DNA of 64,000 nt, from contig JAPPHD010000001.1 in the NCBI GenBank assembly GCA_028821125.1, positions 1 through 64,000 of the forward strand. Reading direction: 5' to 3'. The notes beneath the pieces are model-generated. The model was not told the origin of the DNA. It made no database searches and worked only from the letters and a program-made list of their open reading frames with translations. This stretch comes from Gammaproteobacteria bacterium (GTDB lineage: Bacteria > Pseudomonadota > Gammaproteobacteria > Pseudomonadales > Azotimanducaceae). Position 1 is the stretch's first letter. Every line of letters begins with the position of its first letter. This document shows positions 18,912 through 27,695 of the stretch, one piece after another. Made by a program: the position numbers and the translations under genes.

Positions 18912-19544
18912 CTAGGAAACCGGCGTCTCGCCCGTGAGTATCCATAGCGGATCTCCCGCGGAGGGGGAGCGGTCGAGAAAAGCCACGTTGCCGAATCCGC
19001 CGAGCACCAGGTAGGCGCCCACCAGGCGTACCCGCTCGGCCGGCGGCATCTGATGAAAGGCCCGGATCGCCTTGGTGGGGAACATGCGGTGCGACACGGC
19101 GATGCCGATGCGTCCGCCCGGGCGCAGCGCGCGTACGACCGAGCGCATGGTCTCGACGGGCCGCACAAGATACTGGACGGAGACCGCAAGCGTCGCCCGG
19201 TCGAACCCGGCGCTCTCGTACGGCAGTTCCGGGTCGAGGTTCAGGTCGTGCACGCAGCTTTCGGTGAGCCGGGGGTTGGCGTTCAGTTCCTCGGCGTTCA
19301 TGCCGAGGCCGGCGACACGCCCCAGCGGCATCTCCGCCGGGTAGTGCGAAACCCAGGAAGACATCAGGTCGAGGACATCGGCGCCCTCGAACAGAAACTC
19401 GCGATACCATCCGGTAAGCGCCTCGATCGTGGCCTCGTCGATGTGCTGCACGAACCGCGGTTGCCGGTAAAACTCATCGTCGGGCGACGTGTCGATGCGC
19501 TCGAAGAAGTTTTCCGGCAGTTTCCGCTTGCTGACGTCTTCCAT
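18912..19544 (-). CDS. SAM-dependent methyltransferase-like protein
   Basis: A 210-aa class I methyltransferase-fold protein. The motif I region is degenerate (ADVLDLMSSWVSHYP rather than a GxGxG loop). Later motifs are better: a FDRATLAVSVQYLVRP-type strand and LRPGGRIGIAVSHRMF (post-motif III). The N-terminus FFERIDTSPDDEFYRQPRFV resembles small methyltransferases often found singly. ATG 19544 is chosen over the frame start at 19748, which precedes unrelated sequence. It is upstream of the selenoprotein on the same strand (51 bp gap) and may be co-transcribed. The weak cofactor loop makes activity uncertain. Confidence 0.7.
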   Translation of the reverse strand: MEDVSKRKLPENFFERIDTSPDDEFYRQPRFVQHIDEATIEALTGWYREFLFEGADVLDLMSSWVSHYPAEMPLGRVAGLGMNAEELNANPRLTESCVHDLNLDPELPYESAGFDRATLAVSVQYLVRPVETMRSVVRALRPGGRIGIAVSHRMFPTKAIRAFHQMPPAERVRLVGAYLVLGGFGNVAFLDRSPSAGDPLWILTGETPVS

Positions 19545-19741
19545 CCGTCCGTCCGGGCGGCATCCGAACCGGCCCGTGCAACCGGCCGCGCCGCAATCCC
19601 GGAAACATGCTACCGCGAATGCCGGTTTTCCGGCGCCACAACCGCCGGATTCACGGAACCGAAGGCATTGGCCAATTTCGTAAACGTGATTACTTTTTCC
19701 GAGGCTGGTAGGCTTTGGGGGATCGGACACGGAGGGGCCAG

Positions 19742-21382
19742 ATGGCACACGAACTGGTAATTCGCAACGGCCGGATCATCGACGGAACGGGCGCGGAAGC
19801 GCGTGCGGGCGACCTTGCCATCGACGACGGCATCATCAGCGCGCTCGGCAAGGTGGAAGGCAGCGGCAAACGGGAAATCGATGCCGACGGGCTCGCGGTA
19901 ACGCCCGGCTTCATCGACCTGCACACCCACCTCGATGCCCAGATCGGCTGGGACCCGGAAATGACGCCGATAAGCTGGCACGGCGTCACCACCGCGCTCA
20001 TGGGCAACTGCGGCGTCACCTTCGCCCCCTGTCGGCCGGACGACACAGAACTGCTCGCCGGCATGATGGAAACCGTCGAGGACATCCCCAAGAACGCCAT
20101 CCTTACCGGGTTGCCCTGGGACTGGGAAGACTACGGGGGCTACCTGGACGCCATCGAGCGCCTGCGGCCCGCGCTGAACGTGGCGGGCCTGGTCGGCCAC
20201 TGCGCCGTGCGCTTCTAGGTGATGGGCGAGCGCGCCGTGGAGGAGCAGGCAACGCCGGAAGAGCGCAAACAGATGGCGGACGTCGTGGGGCATTCCATGG
20301 ACCGCGGCGCCGTCGGCTTCTCCACCAATCGATTCGAACCCCATGTGTTACCCGACGGGCGTTCGGTGCCGGGCACCTTCGCAGACCCGCAGGAACTGGT
20401 GCAGATCGCCGGTGAAGTGGGGCCGCGCAACGGCCTCCTGCAGGCGGTCGGCGCCAATTTCCATGTGCTCAAGACCCTGGCGCAGACTCCCGGGGGGCGC
20501 CTGCTGTACAGCTCCGCCGCAGAGGCCCGCGCCGGCTCGGGCAAGGCACGGGCCGATACGGTCGCGGCGCTCTGCGAATTCGGGGATGTGACCGCCATCG
20601 CCCACGTGCGCGGCTCCGGCGTGCTGTTGGGCCTGCAGTCCGTGCTGCCGGTGCAGGACGGCGCCTGGGAGGCATTGCGCCGGCAGGACTTCGCCGGGCG
20701 CCTGGCGAGCATTCGCGATGCGGCAACGCGCGCCACACTCATCGAGGAAGCCCGGAACGCAAACCTCCGCTTCTCGATGGCCAACGCCTTCTATCTCGGC
20801 CATGGCGAGACGCCGGACTACACGGCCCCCGCGGAGGACAACCTGGAAGCGCAGGCCGCCGCTGCCGGCGAGCACTGGGCGGAAACCTTCCTGCGCCTGT
20901 CCCTTGAGACCGACGGCCGCGCCCTGTTCAACCTGCGGGTGTTCAGCTCCGACCACAAGGAGCTCGGCGATCTCATCCAGAGCCCGCACGTCTTTCCGAG
21001 CCTTGGGGATGCCGGTGCGCACGTCTCGCAGATCATGGACGCGGGCTGGTCCACCTTCATACTGTCCTACTGGGTCCGCGAAGCCGGGCTCTACAGTCTC
21101 GGCGAAGGGATCCGCCGCCTGACCTCCGGGCCGGCGCGGGTGATCGGCCTCAAGGACCGCGGCACTCTGGCGCCGGGCATGCGCGCCGATGTCAACGTCT
21201 TCGACCCGGCCGGCGTGGCGGAACGGCACCCGGTAGTGGTGCACGACTTCCCCGGCGGCGCGCCGCGCTTCATCCAGAAGTCGACGGGATACAAGGCCAC
21301 CATCGTCAACGGCGCGGTGACGGTCGTGGACGGCGAGCACACCGGCACCCGGGCCGGCCAGGTGTTGCGGCACGCAGGGTAG
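19742..21382 (+). pseudogene. N-acyl-D-amino-acid deacylase family amidohydrolase, amber-interrupted
   Basis: Together the two same-frame pieces give a full D-aminoacylase-type amidohydrolase of about 546 residues. The N-terminal metal motif DLHTHLDAQ, the GNCGVTFAPC segment, the FSTNRFEP region, the catalytic GDAGAHVSQIMD motif and the C-terminal barrel ending DGEHTGTRAGQVLRH are all intact. A TAG at 20216-20218 interrupts the conserved junction VRF-stop-VMGERA, where relatives have an ordinary residue; a Tyr codon would need one base change. ATG 19742 has a GGAGG Shine-Dalgarno. Either a recent nonsense mutation, a sequencing error, or readthrough; everything else looks functional. Confidence 0.8.
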
Positions 21383-21490
21383 CCGTCAGACACCGCCAAC
21401 CGGTCTGCGACGGGGCTCCGTCCAGGTGGCGAACCCCGGTACCGGCCCCGAATCGCCCCGAACACCCGAGTCGAAGAAGGAAATCGTCCC

Positions 21491-22027
21491 ATGAGCAACG
21501 AACTGGAGGCATTGCAGCTTCGAGTGGCGCGTCTGGAGGCCAAGGAAGCCGTGCAGAGTGCGTTCAACCGGTATCTGTATTGCCTGGACACGGGGTTCGG
21601 AGACGACATCGTCGACTGCTACACGGAAGACGCGATTCTGGATGTGCCCAACTTTCCGGAAGCGGGCGGCCAGGACCTGCACTTCGAGGGGCGCGCGGAG
21701 ATCGAGCCCCTGTATGCGCCCTATGGCAAGGGCCCCAAGGGAATCCGCGGCGGGCACCACTCTGCGAATCTGGCCATCAATGTCGCCCATGACCTCGCGA
21801 CGGCCGATGTCACCGCCTATTTCATGACCAGCACCCCGAACGGGGTGCAGGGCGGGCGCTACGAAGGAACCATGCGCAATTGCCCGGACGGGCAGTGGCG
21901 CTGGCATACGCTTGCGATCACCAGCGCCTGGGGATGGCGGGCAAAGGAATTCGAGACAGTGTCCGAACCGGTGGGACTCGAGTACTCCCCCTTCGGCGGA
22001 CGCCACGCCGCCTACACTACCCCCTAA
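21491..22027 (+). CDS. SnoaL/NTF2-fold protein 1
   Basis: A 178-aa protein of the SnoaL-like / nuclear-transport-factor-2 superfamily: an N-terminal coiled helix (LEALQLRVARLEAKEAV), then RYLYCLDTGFGDDIVDCYTEDAILDV, a mid-chain GGHHSANLAINV His pair typical of the cone-shaped fold, and a C-terminal sheet. Such proteins act as small dehydratases, isomerases or dioxygenase-type subunits; the reaction cannot be assigned. ATG 21491 has GAAGGA upstream. It follows the deacylase on the same strand by 108 bp and resembles the second SnoaL-like gene at 23001-23474. Confidence 0.78.
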   Translation: MSNELEALQLRVARLEAKEAVQSAFNRYLYCLDTGFGDDIVDCYTEDAILDVPNFPEAGGQDLHFEGRAEIEPLYAPYGKGPKGIRGGHHSANLAINVAHDLATADVTAYFMTSTPNGVQGGRYEGTMRNCPDGQWRWHTLAITSAWGWRAKEFETVSEPVGLEYSPFGGRHAAYTTP

Positions 22028-22158
22028 CCCGACCTGCACATGGCCCGCACGTTGCGCCAAGGGCCGCGACGTTCACGCCGGATTTTGTTCGTCTGTGCGC
22101 GCCCGCGACCGGAATCCGCCCTACCCCGAAGCCAGGATAGGGATTCGACTCGCAATCG

Positions 22159-23037
22159 TTAGCAGAAACAGAGTACCCGCAGTTCGATGCTGTGCCTCGG
22201 TATCCCCTGCGGATTCGGGTGCGCAAAAGAAGCGTGCGGGCACGCCCTGCCGATCACGCCCTCGGAATCGAACGACTTGATGACCAGAACGTCGTCGGGC
22301 GTCATGCCGGGGTAGTAGTACCATCGCTGGCGCTCGGAAGCGCTGACGCTGAAGGTTTCGATGCCGATGTCATACCAACTGTAGTTTTCCGCCGCGTAGC
22401 CGTAGACAACGGTTTCCTTGAGGTCTTCTTCCCGCACGGTGCGGGCATCGCATACGGCCAGGGGAAAATCGTCGGCGGAAGGGCTCAGCGGACGCCAGAA
22501 GTTGATGGCGTAAACGCGGTCTGCGCGTTCGGGGACGCCTTCGCCGTGCAATGCCAGGTACTTCTCCCAGGTGGTGTTGTCGGTGTAATCCATGTGCACA
22601 TTGCCGATGTAACCGCCTCCCCGCTCGACCCCGGTCTTCCGCTGTGTACCGTCCGTACCGCCGCCCGAATACTGCAGGCCGGGCTCCCGAATGAGATGGT
22701 CGTAGGTAAAGGTCGTATGGGCGCCCGTCAATTCCCGTGCGATCGACCTGCACTCGTCGTAATAGGTTCCCATCACCTCGTCGCAATCGTAGAAGTCACT
22801 CACGGCGCTCGGGCTTCGCAGCAACTCGAAGCCACTGGAGTGCAAGCCCGCATCGGCATGCTCGTGCGCGTTCATCACCGCCACGTCGGCGGAGTGCAGA
22901 TTCCCGAATCCGTCGGCATTCGCGCGCAGATCGACGTGGGCCACCGGCCCGCCGGCCAGCGAAGAGGGCAGAAAGTGCAGTTGTGCGGTGACGGTGCCGG
23001 TCACGACTGTTTCAACAGATGGGGCAGATTCGCCCAT
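22159..23037 (-). CDS. CmcJ/NvfI-like oxidoreductase
   Basis: A 292-aa protein resembling the CmcJ/NvfI family (relatives of cephamycin CmcJ and fungal meroterpenoid enzymes), believed to be non-heme-iron-like oxygenases. Family hallmarks: VTAQLHFLP near the N-terminus, GNVHMDYTD (putative metal-binding HxD), YAINFWRPL, DLKETVVYGYAAENYSWYDI and the C-terminal CPHASFAHPN. ATG 23037 overlaps the upstream SnoaL-like gene by 37 nt, suggesting coupling; a later GTG close to VTAQLHF is an alternative start. Substrate unknown. Together with the SnoaL-like proteins and the divergent transporter it suggests processing of a small natural product. Confidence 0.75.
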   Translation of the reverse strand: MGESAPSVETVVTGTVTAQLHFLPSSLAGGPVAHVDLRANADGFGNLHSADVAVMNAHEHADAGLHSSGFELLRSPSAVSDFYDCDEVMGTYYDECRSIARELTGAHTTFTYDHLIREPGLQYSGGGTDGTQRKTGVERGGGYIGNVHMDYTDNTTWEKYLALHGEGVPERADRVYAINFWRPLSPSADDFPLAVCDARTVREEDLKETVVYGYAAENYSWYDIGIETFSVSASERQRWYYYPGMTPDDVLVIKSFDSEGVIGRACPHASFAHPNPQGIPRHSIELRVLCFC

Positions 23038-23474
23038 CCTTCCTCATGCGTGGTGTAGAAACGGCTCTTCAGGTTTACGCGTCGAAACATCCAGTTCCCT
23101 TCGGCGCAGACAAGATCGTCATCGTAGCGCGCGGCGAGCCAGACCGCCTCGTTGGTCTTTTTCACCGTGGCGGTCTGCAGCAGGTACCAGCGCCCCCGGG
23201 CGCTCGTTGCGTCTTCGTTCACCTCGACGGCCGAATTCGTAACATGGTGGATCGCGAAGGACATGATGTCGGGCATCCGGCTGAAAAAACGGTGCAGGGC
23301 ATCTCGCCCCTCGAAAACGCCCATTTCGCCTCCGTCCCAGACGCCGTCCTCCGTGAACAGGTTGCAGAGTTCATCGGCCGGATAGCCCGCATCGCACAGG
23401 TCGCAATAGCGCGCCTTCAACAGCCGTATCTGTTCGGCGGCTTCCACCCGACGGAGCCGGGCTTCAACGCTCAT
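23001..23474 (-). CDS. SnoaL/NTF2-fold protein 2
   Basis: A 157-aa SnoaL-like protein starting MSVEARLRRVEAAEQIRLLK, with RYCDLCDAGYPADELCNLFT, FFSRMPDIMSFAIHHVTNS (conserved His pair) and RYDDDLVCAEGNWMFRRV. The longer frame to 23624 is rejected because the first 50 residues are not family-like. It precedes and overlaps the CmcJ/NvfI-like gene, so the two are likely translated together. It differs from the gene at 21491 enough not to be a recent duplicate. Role: small cone-fold enzyme, reaction unknown. Confidence 0.75.
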   Translation of the reverse strand: MSVEARLRRVEAAEQIRLLKARYCDLCDAGYPADELCNLFTEDGVWDGGEMGVFEGRDALHRFFSRMPDIMSFAIHHVTNSAVEVNEDATSARGRWYLLQTATVKKTNEAVWLAARYDDDLVCAEGNWMFRRVNLKSRFYTTHEEGWANLPHLLKQS

Positions 23475-23744
23475 GAATTTTCGTCTCGCGAGTACCTTGC
23501 CAGTCGGCGGAGCATGCCAGCAAACCTGTTGTTCGTCATTGATTCCAGTCTGCCCCTGACCGTACTTGACCGCAAACCGACGAACCCGCAACGTATGGCG
23601 CAAACCGGTGCTACGACCCCGCACCGGTCAATTCGGGAACGGCATGATGACAAGGGCATCGGGCATTCAGCCCGTCACCGGGCACTCTCGGGCAAAAACC
23701 AGGGCACAACGGCAGACCGATGCCAACGCGCTGACCGGAACTCC

Positions 23745-25142
23745 ATGACGCCGCAGGACAACAGGGCGTCGATCGACTCGGGACCGCCGGAGAAGCTGAC
23801 CGGCGGCGGCCCCTACGCCTGGTACGTCGTTGGCGTGCTGATGTTCGCCTACATCGTCGCCATCGTCGACCGGCAGATCCTGAGCCTGCTCGTGGAACCG
23901 ATAAAGCGGGACCTCGGCGTGACGGATACGCAGATCGGCCTGCTCGCCGGGTTTGCGTTCATCGTCTTCTATTCGATTCTCGGCGTACCGATCGCAAGGC
24001 TTTCCGACCGGAAGAATCGAAAAGCCATCATTTCCATCGGCATCGTCATCTGGAGCCTGATGACGGCGGCCTGCGGGCTGGCGAAAACCTACGTGCAGCT
24101 ATTCATGATGCGCATCGGGGTGGGCGTCGGGGAAGCCACCCTGTCACCGGCCGCCTACTCGATCATGGCCGACTATTTTCCGCCCAGGAAGCTGGCCCGG
24201 GCGATCGGCGTTTACGCAATGGGCCTGTATGCCGGCTCCGGGCTCGCGCTCCTGGCCGGCAGCGCGGTGGTCGCCATGCTCAGCGGCCCCGGGATGCTCG
24301 ACCTTCCCATCATCGGGGAAATGCACCGCTGGCAGATGACCTTCATCGTCGTCGCCATACCCGGGTTCGTCGTCCTCGCCCTGATGATGACCGTCCGCGA
24401 ACCACCGCGCCGGCAGTTCGCCTACGATGGCTCCCACGAAACCGTGAAGGCGGAAGCGGTTCCGTTCGGCGAGATCTGGGAGTTTCTCCGCGACAACCGC
24501 CGCCTCATCGTCGCCCACTTCGGCGGGTTCCTGATGACCGGCACTGTCATCAGCGCCTTCCTGATCTGGGTGCCGGAATTCCTGCGCCGCACCTACGATT
24601 ACACCATCGCCGAGGCCGGGGTGATCTACGGGCTCGCGCTGCTGGTGTTCGGTACCGCCGGACCCTATTTCGGCGGCTGGTTCGCCGAGTGGCTCGCCAA
24701 TCGGGGCTACCGCGATGCGGAAATGCGCGCGGCGGCAATCTGCGGTGCGATCATGATTCCGATCTCCATTCTTGCGCCCCTTGCGCCGGGGCGAATCTCC
24801 GGCATGGTCATGCTGGCACTGCTCAGTTTCATACTGGCTTCGGCACAGGGCCTGCCGCCCACCATCATGCAGATCATCGCACCCAACCGGATGCGGGCGC
24901 AGTTTACGGCGCTTTTCATGCTGGTTGCCGTGCTTGCCGGGTTTTCCCTCGGCCCCGCCTTTACGGCAATGATCACCGATTACGTGTTCGGCTACGAGGA
25001 AGCATTGCCCTATTCGCTCGCCATCGTCAGCGCCGCGCTGACGCCGGTCGGCGTGGCATTGCTGGTCTACGGGCTGAAACCGTACCGCGAGCGGCTTGCG
25101 CAGGAACAGGAAGCGGTCACGGGCCGCGCCGGTCAGGCATAG
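23745..25142 (+). CDS. MFS transporter (Spinster-like)
   Basis: A 465-aa major facilitator with about twelve hydrophobic helices. The first helix FAYIVAIVDRQILSLLVEPI and the segment GVPIARLSDRKNRK (motif A) are typical of the Spinster-like MFS group in proteobacteria; MRIGVGVGEATLSPAAYSIM is the motif C-like helix region. ATG 23745 is chosen because the upstream 242 codons of the frame run antisense to the SnoaL-like gene and are not MFS-like. It is divergent from the SnoaL/CmcJ pair (270 bp), so shared regulation is plausible. The substrate is unknown. Confidence 0.87.
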   Translation: MTPQDNRASIDSGPPEKLTGGGPYAWYVVGVLMFAYIVAIVDRQILSLLVEPIKRDLGVTDTQIGLLAGFAFIVFYSILGVPIARLSDRKNRKAIISIGIVIWSLMTAACGLAKTYVQLFMMRIGVGVGEATLSPAAYSIMADYFPPRKLARAIGVYAMGLYAGSGLALLAGSAVVAMLSGPGMLDLPIIGEMHRWQMTFIVVAIPGFVVLALMMTVREPPRRQFAYDGSHETVKAEAVPFGEIWEFLRDNRRLIVAHFGGFLMTGTVISAFLIWVPEFLRRTYDYTIAEAGVIYGLALLVFGTAGPYFGGWFAEWLANRGYRDAEMRAAAICGAIMIPISILAPLAPGRISGMVMLALLSFILASAQGLPPTIMQIIAPNRMRAQFTALFMLVAVLAGFSLGPAFTAMITDYVFGYEEALPYSLAIVSAALTPVGVALLVYGLKPYRERLAQEQEAVTGRAGQA

Positions 25143-25150
25143 CGCACGCC

Positions 25151-26086
25151 CTACTCCACCTCGACTTCGATCTCGACCTCCTCTTCCTGCGCCGTTTCGT
25201 CGCCGTCCGATCTATCCAGCATGATCCTGTACGCCCGCTTGAAGAGCCCTTCGAGCGGCTCGACTCCCACGGTTCGGCTGCGATTCTCCCGGCGCACCGT
25301 CGCCTCCCCCGCTGCCTCGAGTTCGGCCAGCAGGCGATAGGCTTCGTTCGCGTTGCCGATGTCGGCATCGTCGATGCGGCGGAGGATGTCGCCGGGCTTG
25401 AGTGCGCTACCTGGCGGAACGTTGAGAACCAGCACGCCGGCATCGACACCAAAATACTTGCCAAGGTCCTCGCCGATATCCACCAGTTGCAGGCCGCCCT
25501 TGCCGTGGGCTGCGGCCACAGCGCGGTCGCGGAACACCCGCACATGCTTGCCCGCCTCGGGAAACATGGAAAAGTCGGCATCGCCACCGCGCCAATGGAA
25601 CGGCCCGGCTGCATGGGGCCGTCGCATTGCCTCCACCTCGAATTCGCGCTCTTCGCCGCCCCGGGCCAGGACGATCCGGACGGTTTCGCCCGGCTCGACG
25701 TCATCCATCACCCGACGCAGTGCCCTGGCCGGACGCGCCTTGTCGCCAAGCGCCTTCCCGTCGATGGCCGTGATCACGTCGTCAGCCAGTATGCCGGCGA
25801 CCTCCGCGCCGCTGTCGGGCGTGACGCCGACGACCCGCACACCGGCTTCGTCATCCCGGATGACCACCCCGAGCATGGCGCCGTTGTCGAATACCTGGCG
25901 GAACTCGATGGATTCGACCTGCCGGATTGCATCGTCGAACGCCCTGCGCGCCTCGGAAAGATGCTTGAGCGCCGTTTCCGCCGCATCCTGCGACTCTTGG
26001 GTAGCGCTGTCTTCGCCGCCAGGCTCGTCAGCGGACCAGGCGCCGGCGGCTGCCAGCAGCATTGCGGAAAGAATTAGGTATTTCAC
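25151..26086 (-). CDS. Periplasmic double-PDZ protein
   Basis: A 311-aa exported protein: signal peptide ending near WSA (residue 18), a short helical region, a first PDZ domain (around LGVVIRD to TVRIVLARGG, about residues 70-145) and a second (FGVDAGVLVLNVPPGSALKPGDILRRI, about 205-260), then a very acidic C-terminal tail of Glu/Val repeats. There is no protease domain, so it is a PDZ adaptor or substrate binder. GTG 26086 has a strong AAGGAG at 8 nt. It follows the sigma / membrane-regulator pair on the same strand, 95 bp away, suggesting an envelope-stress role; that is inference. Confidence 0.8.
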   Translation of the reverse strand: MKYLILSAMLLAAAGAWSADEPGGEDSATQESQDAAETALKHLSEARRAFDDAIRQVESIEFRQVFDNGAMLGVVIRDDEAGVRVVGVTPDSGAEVAGILADDVITAIDGKALGDKARPARALRRVMDDVEPGETVRIVLARGGEEREFEVEAMRRPHAAGPFHWRGGDADFSMFPEAGKHVRVFRDRAVAAAHGKGGLQLVDIGEDLGKYFGVDAGVLVLNVPPGSALKPGDILRRIDDADIGNANEAYRLLAELEAAGEATVRRENRSRTVGVEPLEGLFKRAYRIMLDRSDGDETAQEEEVEIEVEVE

Positions 26087-26181
26087 AAAGTCTGCTCCTT
26101 CAGTCTGTAACTTTTAACACTTGGCCAATCAACGCCTGGCAAACGGCTGGCGGACGGCAACGCCTGCCCGACCGCCGCCTG

Positions 26182-26868
26182 TCAATAAACCGCGCGGCGG
26201 ATGAATTCCTCGCGCTGTACCTGTTCGGCACGCATGAGTGTGTCCATCAGTTCCACCCGTTCCCGCCAGAGCCGCTCCTGCGCCGCCGGGTCGGCGGGCC
26301 CGACCGCGGCCAGCCGGTTCAGCGATGCGTCCACCGAAGCGATCCGCGCCGCAAGCAGGCGCCGGGCTTCGGTTCCCTGCAGCCACGTGCCTTGCACGGA
26401 CGATTCCGGCGCCGCAGATCCTGGCGCTTCCGCCCCAAGGGCAGCCGCAAGCCTCGCACCCCCCGAGGCGGGCAGGGAGCGGCGGCGGGTTTCCGCCAGC
26501 CGTGACCGTTCCATCAATTCGCCCAGCAGTCGCTCGGGAGCCGTCGCCGGCGCACTCGGGTTCGCCAGTTGAGGAACCGCCGGCTCGGGAATATTGTCCA
26601 CCGGCCCGAGGACCCCGTCCGACAGGAAGGCTACGATCGACAGCGCTGCCGCAGCGGCGGCAATGCCTCCTGCGGCAAACGCCCGTTTCAGAAACGCACG
26701 TTGCCGTCGGCCCCGCGCATGGACGCGCTTCTCGACCTCCGCCCACACCGTTGCGGGCGCCTCCAGCTCCGGCAAGGCCCTTAACTCGGATTCGATGGCC
26801 CGCCGCCGCTGCTCCGGTGTCTTCGGCCTGCCGTCAAGCACGGCAAGCCCTGTTCGTTGCCGGTTCAT
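26182..26868 (-). CDS. Probable membrane-bound anti-sigma factor
   Basis: A 228-aa protein with an N-terminal cytosolic part (about residues 1-75), one hydrophobic helix (AAGGIAAAAAALSIVAFLS, about 78-96) and a C-terminal helical, periplasmic part ending in a coiled region rich in Glu/Arg. No ZAS zinc motif is visible. It overlaps the end of the ECF sigma gene by 35 nt, the usual arrangement of a sigma factor with its cognate anti-sigma, and this is the main reason for the call. ATG 26868 is used; the longer frame to 27081 runs through the sigma gene. Confidence 0.62.
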   Translation of the reverse strand: MNRQRTGLAVLDGRPKTPEQRRRAIESELRALPELEAPATVWAEVEKRVHARGRRQRAFLKRAFAAGGIAAAAAALSIVAFLSDGVLGPVDNIPEPAVPQLANPSAPATAPERLLGELMERSRLAETRRRSLPASGGARLAAALGAEAPGSAAPESSVQGTWLQGTEARRLLAARIASVDASLNRLAAVGPADPAAQERLWRERVELMDTLMRAEQVQREEFIRRAVY

Positions 26869-27409
26869 CGTTCTGCTCCGTGGCGCCGAAACGTGCATCG
26901 GCCAGCGCCGAATACGCCCGCGCCAGTTGCGTCTTGGAAAAACTCGCGGTGTAGCCGAATGCGCGGCCAATCTCTTCGTGGGTGAACCCTTCGATGCAAT
27001 GCATCCACACCACCATGCGCGCCGTGCTCGACAGCTTCGCGAGCGCCTGGTCGACGTCCACCGCCCGATCTGTCGCATCACTGGCCGTAGACCGCTCGTC
27101 GCGCTCCAGTGCCTCGCGCCGCCTGTACCAGGGCGAGCGCAGCCGCATCAGGCAGTGGTTCATCGCAATGGAGCGCACCCAGGCCGGGAAGGCCGTGTCC
27201 CGGGCCAGTGAATGTGCCTTGCTCATAACGTCGACGAAGGTATCCTGCATCACTTCCTCCGCCGCGGCCGGATCCCGCAGCACCCGCCGGGCCAGTGTGT
27301 ACACGGCGTTTGCGAAAGCGCGGTAGGTGACCTCCTGGGCCTTGCGGTCGCCCTTCTTCAACCGGCGGACTACACCGGCATCGAGTTCTATGCTCTTGAA
27401 GCGGGACAT
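26834..27409 (-). CDS. ECF-type RNA polymerase sigma factor
   Basis: A 191-aa extracytoplasmic-function sigma factor. Region 2 is clear (YTLARRVLRDPAAAEEVMQD followed by TFVDVMSKAHSL and the WVRSIAMNHCL helix), and region 4 contains the helix-turn-helix (IEGFTHEEIGRAFGYTASFS). The linker holds a run of charged residues. ATG at 27409. It heads a minus-strand set with the putative anti-sigma and the PDZ protein. No autoregulatory promoter consensus could be identified by eye in the 100 bp upstream, which ends at a 183-bp inverted-repeat element. Confidence 0.88.
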   Translation of the reverse strand: MSRFKSIELDAGVVRRLKKGDRKAQEVTYRAFANAVYTLARRVLRDPAAAEEVMQDTFVDVMSKAHSLARDTAFPAWVRSIAMNHCLMRLRSPWYRRREALERDERSTASDATDRAVDVDQALAKLSSTARMVVWMHCIEGFTHEEIGRAFGYTASFSKTQLARAYSALADARFGATEQNDEPATNRACRA

Positions 27410-27512
27410 ATCCTGTTGGATGCGCCAGGTCGAAAAACGGTCGCGGTCAATTGTGAACCGCCCGTGAGCCGCCGGGAACCCGGCACCCCCATTCAGCTTT
27501 TACATGGCGGGG

Positions 27513-27695
27513 CTAGCCGCACCTATTCATGAATGGACGTAGCGAGGTTGGCAAGAGTAGTGAAAACACAGGGTGGCGCGGACTGGAGCGCGCGCAGGCG
27601 TGCTTACAGCACGTTGAGCACGCGGAGGGAGCACGCACTGTGTTTTCGCTGCTATTGACGACCGCAGTAGTTCATTCGTGAATAGGTGCGGCTAG
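27513..27695. repeat. 183-bp inverted-repeat (MITE-like) element
   Basis: The ends are 23-bp inverted repeats (CTAGCCGCACCTATTCATGA outward) with one mismatch, and pairing continues inward with mismatches through GTGAAAACACAG / CTGTGTTTTC, so the whole element can form one long hairpin. It contains no open frame of its own. The right end supplies the last codons and the stop of the GNAT gene at 27672. A non-autonomous transposable element is the likely nature; no target duplication was established by eye. Confidence 0.8.

Noticed and set aside
20216-20218. Pyrrolysine at the amber codon of the D-aminoacylase gene
   Set aside because: TAG ends other genes in the window and no pyl genes are seen; a point mutation or base error is simpler.
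23019-23744. Upstream 242 codons of the MFS frame
   Set aside because: They run antisense to the SnoaL-like gene and show no transporter sequence; ATG 23745 is the natural start.
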